Position numbers and translations under genes: made by a program. A model generated the notes under the pieces. It had not been told where the DNA came from. It worked only from the letters and a program-made list of their open reading frames with translations, and did no database searches. This document shows positions 46,308 through 46,540 of a stretch of 46,540 nucleotides of DNA, piece after piece. Position 1 is the first letter of the stretch; each line of letters opens with the position of its first letter. The stretch comes from Candidatus Gastranaerophilales bacterium (lineage in GTDB: Bacteria > Cyanobacteriota > Vampirovibrionia > Gastranaerophilales > Gastranaerophilaceae), in contig JAFYOU010000004.1 of NCBI GenBank assembly GCA_017560095.1, positions 1 through 46,540 of the forward strand, read 5' to 3'.

Positions 46308-46336
46308 TTGACAAATACTAAAAAAAGGTGTAATAT
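46308..46336 (+). promoter_or_regulatory. Promoter of the rightward unit at window end
   Basis: TTGACA (46308-46313), a 17-base spacer and TAATAT (46331-46336), divergent from the leftward block. Confidence 0.8.
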
Positions 46337-46360
46337 AGTAGACAAGAAAGGAGGGAAAGC

Positions 46361-46462
46361 GTGAGGAAAAAAGGTTTTATCTTAAAAGGTTCTATCAATG
46401 AAATTATAGAACAATTAAAAGAACTACAAAAAAAATATTATTATGTAAAAGAAGTAAAATAA
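46361..46462 (+). CDS. 33-residue basic protein
   Basis: GTG start at 46361 after AAAGGAGGGAAAGC, a strong ribosome site. RKKGFILKGSINEIIEQLKELQKKYYYVKEVK: a basic start and an amphipathic helix. Behind a consensus promoter, so translation is likely. Unrecognised. Confidence 0.5.
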   Translation: MRKKGFILKGSINEIIEQLKELQKKYYYVKEVK

Positions 46463-46481
46463 TAAGAAAAGAGGTAAAAAA

Positions 46482-46540
46482 ATGGAAACGATAGAAAAAA
46501 TAAGAAAAGAAAACTACAACTATTTAGCACGTGATAAGAA
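46482..46540 (+). CDS. Truncated gene at window edge
   Basis: ATG 46482 follows AGAGGTAAAAAA. METIEKIRKENYNYLARDK is all that is visible before the window ends. No domain can be assigned. Confidence 0.5.
   Translation, partial: METIEKIRKENYNYLARDK

Noticed and set aside
1-46540. Recoded genetic code (TGA or TAG as sense)
   Set aside because: TGA and TAG end several genes exactly at expected positions and in overlaps (for example ATGA at 33184), so the standard bacterial code applies.

Overview
The window is a stretch of a very AT-rich double-stranded DNA tailed phage (siphovirus layout), or a prophage or phage-plasmid of that kind. The likely host is a low-GC Bacillota or related gut bacterium. 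Reasons: AGGAGG-type ribosome sites before almost every gene, TTGACA/TATAAT promoters, TGA used as an ordinary stop, and protein families typical of Firmicutes phages (SPP1-like portal, Rep_Org_N replisome organizer, RecT, DUF1351, phiLC3-like holin). The host is inferred; no host gene is present. Both window edges cut through the element: base 1 lies in an intergenic region and the last gene is truncated.

Layout. 1-357: AT-rich leader with TGTAAAG repeats, hairpins and a promoter. 358-2620: rightward accessory operon (metallopeptidase, GT10-like glycosyltransferase, methyltransferase, GT2 glycosyltransferase). 2621-4370: a putative small RNA unit and small membrane, basic and HTH proteins. 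4480-7244: small virion or accessory proteins typical of gut phages. 7241-7385: second putative small RNA. 7372-8038: short leftward operon (RuvC-like resolvase and a coiled-coil protein), facing the morphogenesis operon across overlapping divergent promoters. 8127-16676: small and large terminase, portal, scaffold, capsid, connectors, tail terminator, major tail protein. 16799-17736: tail assembly chaperones G and G-T joined by a -1 frameshift. 17741-22034: tape measure gene split by a group I intron that carries an HNH endonuclease. 22050-31552: distal tail, hub and fibre genes, with holin and M23 endolysin embedded among the fibres. 31583-36075: early replication and recombination genes (RHH regulator, replisome organizer, helicase loader, RecT, MBL nuclease). 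36065-36190: third putative small RNA with interlocked inverted repeats. 36211-43341: HNH and GIY-YIG homing endonucleases, an OB-fold-like protein, a tyrosine recombinase and a long string of tiny genes, one of them frameshifted. 43440-43697: lysine-rich protein under a consensus promoter. 43760-44350 and 45780-46300: intergenic arrays of GTATATT and TGTAAAG repeats around a leftward block of tiny genes with an HTH protein. 46308-end: a new rightward unit.

How it works together. Terminases, portal, scaffold and capsid build and fill the head. Chaperones and tape measure set tail length. The hub and fibre proteins with collar domains bind the host, and the M23 enzyme with the holin lyses it. 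RecT with an MBL nuclease and RuvC suggests replication through recombination.

The most unusual signals are three promoter-to-terminator units without a reading frame (2622-2768, 7241-7385, 36065-36190), a T-arm-like structured leader before the scaffold gene, and phased iteron arrays at the right end that share a 14-bp element with a promoter. Functions come from motif recognition without any database search; small genes called hypothetical are unassigned.
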